NCBI RefSeq assembly: GCF_910587525.1
Contig: NZ_CAJULS010000015.1
Span: 1-24,350 of the forward strand
Length of the DNA: 24,350 nt
Reading direction: 5' to 3'
From: an uncultured Oscillibacter sp.
GTDB taxonomy: Bacteria; Bacillota; Clostridia; Oscillospirales; Oscillospiraceae
Below are positions 24,298 through 24,350 of the stretch, in pieces. Made by a program: the position numbers and the translations under genes. The notes beneath the pieces are model-generated. The model was not told the DNA's origin. It saw nothing but the letters and a program-made list of their open reading frames with translations, and made no database searches. The first letter of the stretch is position 1. Every line of letters begins with the position of its first letter.

Positions 24298-24350
24298 GTC
24301 AAAACCTCCGGCTAAGCCGGAGGCTTGAATAAGCCCTAGAAGGGCATGAT
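24298..24350. repeat. Hairpin repeat, copy 2 (cut by window edge)
   Basis: Directly after the stop codon comes GTCAAAA, a perfect stem CCTCCGGCT-a-AGCCGGAGG (24305-24323) and a second stem GCCCT-aga-AGGGC (24333-24345) followed by ATGAT. The layout repeats that at 1610-1660: GTCA, variable GC-rich stem, then GCCCTA-AGGGC and TGAT. The rest lies outside the window. The first stem could also act as the operon terminator, but no T run follows. Confidence 0.62.

Overview
The window looks like a chromosomal accessory region of a moderately GC-rich Clostridia-type Firmicute (possibly an Oscillospiraceae gut anaerobe). The indications are strong AGGAGG ribosome binding sites, a BlaI/BlaR-type pair, a YesN/YesM-type two-component system followed by a sugar-binding lipoprotein, and many gene-end hairpin repeats. 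This placement is an inference; no marker gene is present.

Layout. (1) Bases 1-1187 hold the right part of an IS21-family element (istA 3' end, complete istB, right terminal repeats). It has inserted into an enolase/mandelate-racemase-superfamily gene, of which only the C-terminal part (1185-1595) is visible. (2) Bases 1596-2486 hold a cluster of hairpins and a decayed LysR regulator with an internal deletion and two in-frame stops. (3) Bases 2541-12166, all on the minus strand, form a defence island read right to left: small HTH protein, GIY-YIG/DUF4357 protein, HsdR, HsdM, HsdS, a PtuA-like ABC/OLD-type ATPase, a PtuB-like HNH protein, and a doubtful small ORF. From the GIY-YIG gene to the HNH gene, junctions are 20 bases or less, and two are TGATG stop/start overlaps. 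A consensus promoter with a palindrome between -35 and -10 lies upstream of the HTH gene. (4) A hydroxypyruvate-isomerase-like gene (12433-13218) is transcribed divergently and ends in a strong terminator. (5) A 162-bp element with 10-bp terminal inverted repeats and four internal hairpins (13325-13486) sits at the 3' end of recQ and supplies its last codons and stop. (6) recQ (minus) diverges from a blaI-blaR1-like pair whose promoter carries two ACTACA-N4-TGTAGT dyads. (7) A P-loop protein and a small secreted Ig-like protein lie on the minus strand. (8) A response regulator, a sensor kinase and a YtfQ-like sugar-binding lipoprotein (20277-24297) are joined by ATGA overlaps. They are followed at once by a second copy of the hairpin repeat type seen at 1610.

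The most notable system is the defence operon: a full type I restriction-modification system joined to a Septu-like ATPase/HNH pair and a GIY-YIG protein. By analogy with anticodon nuclease PrrC inside hsd operons, the ATPase/HNH pair may be a second defence layer acting when HsdRMS is inhibited. That functional link is inference; the gene order and coupling are read directly from the sequence.
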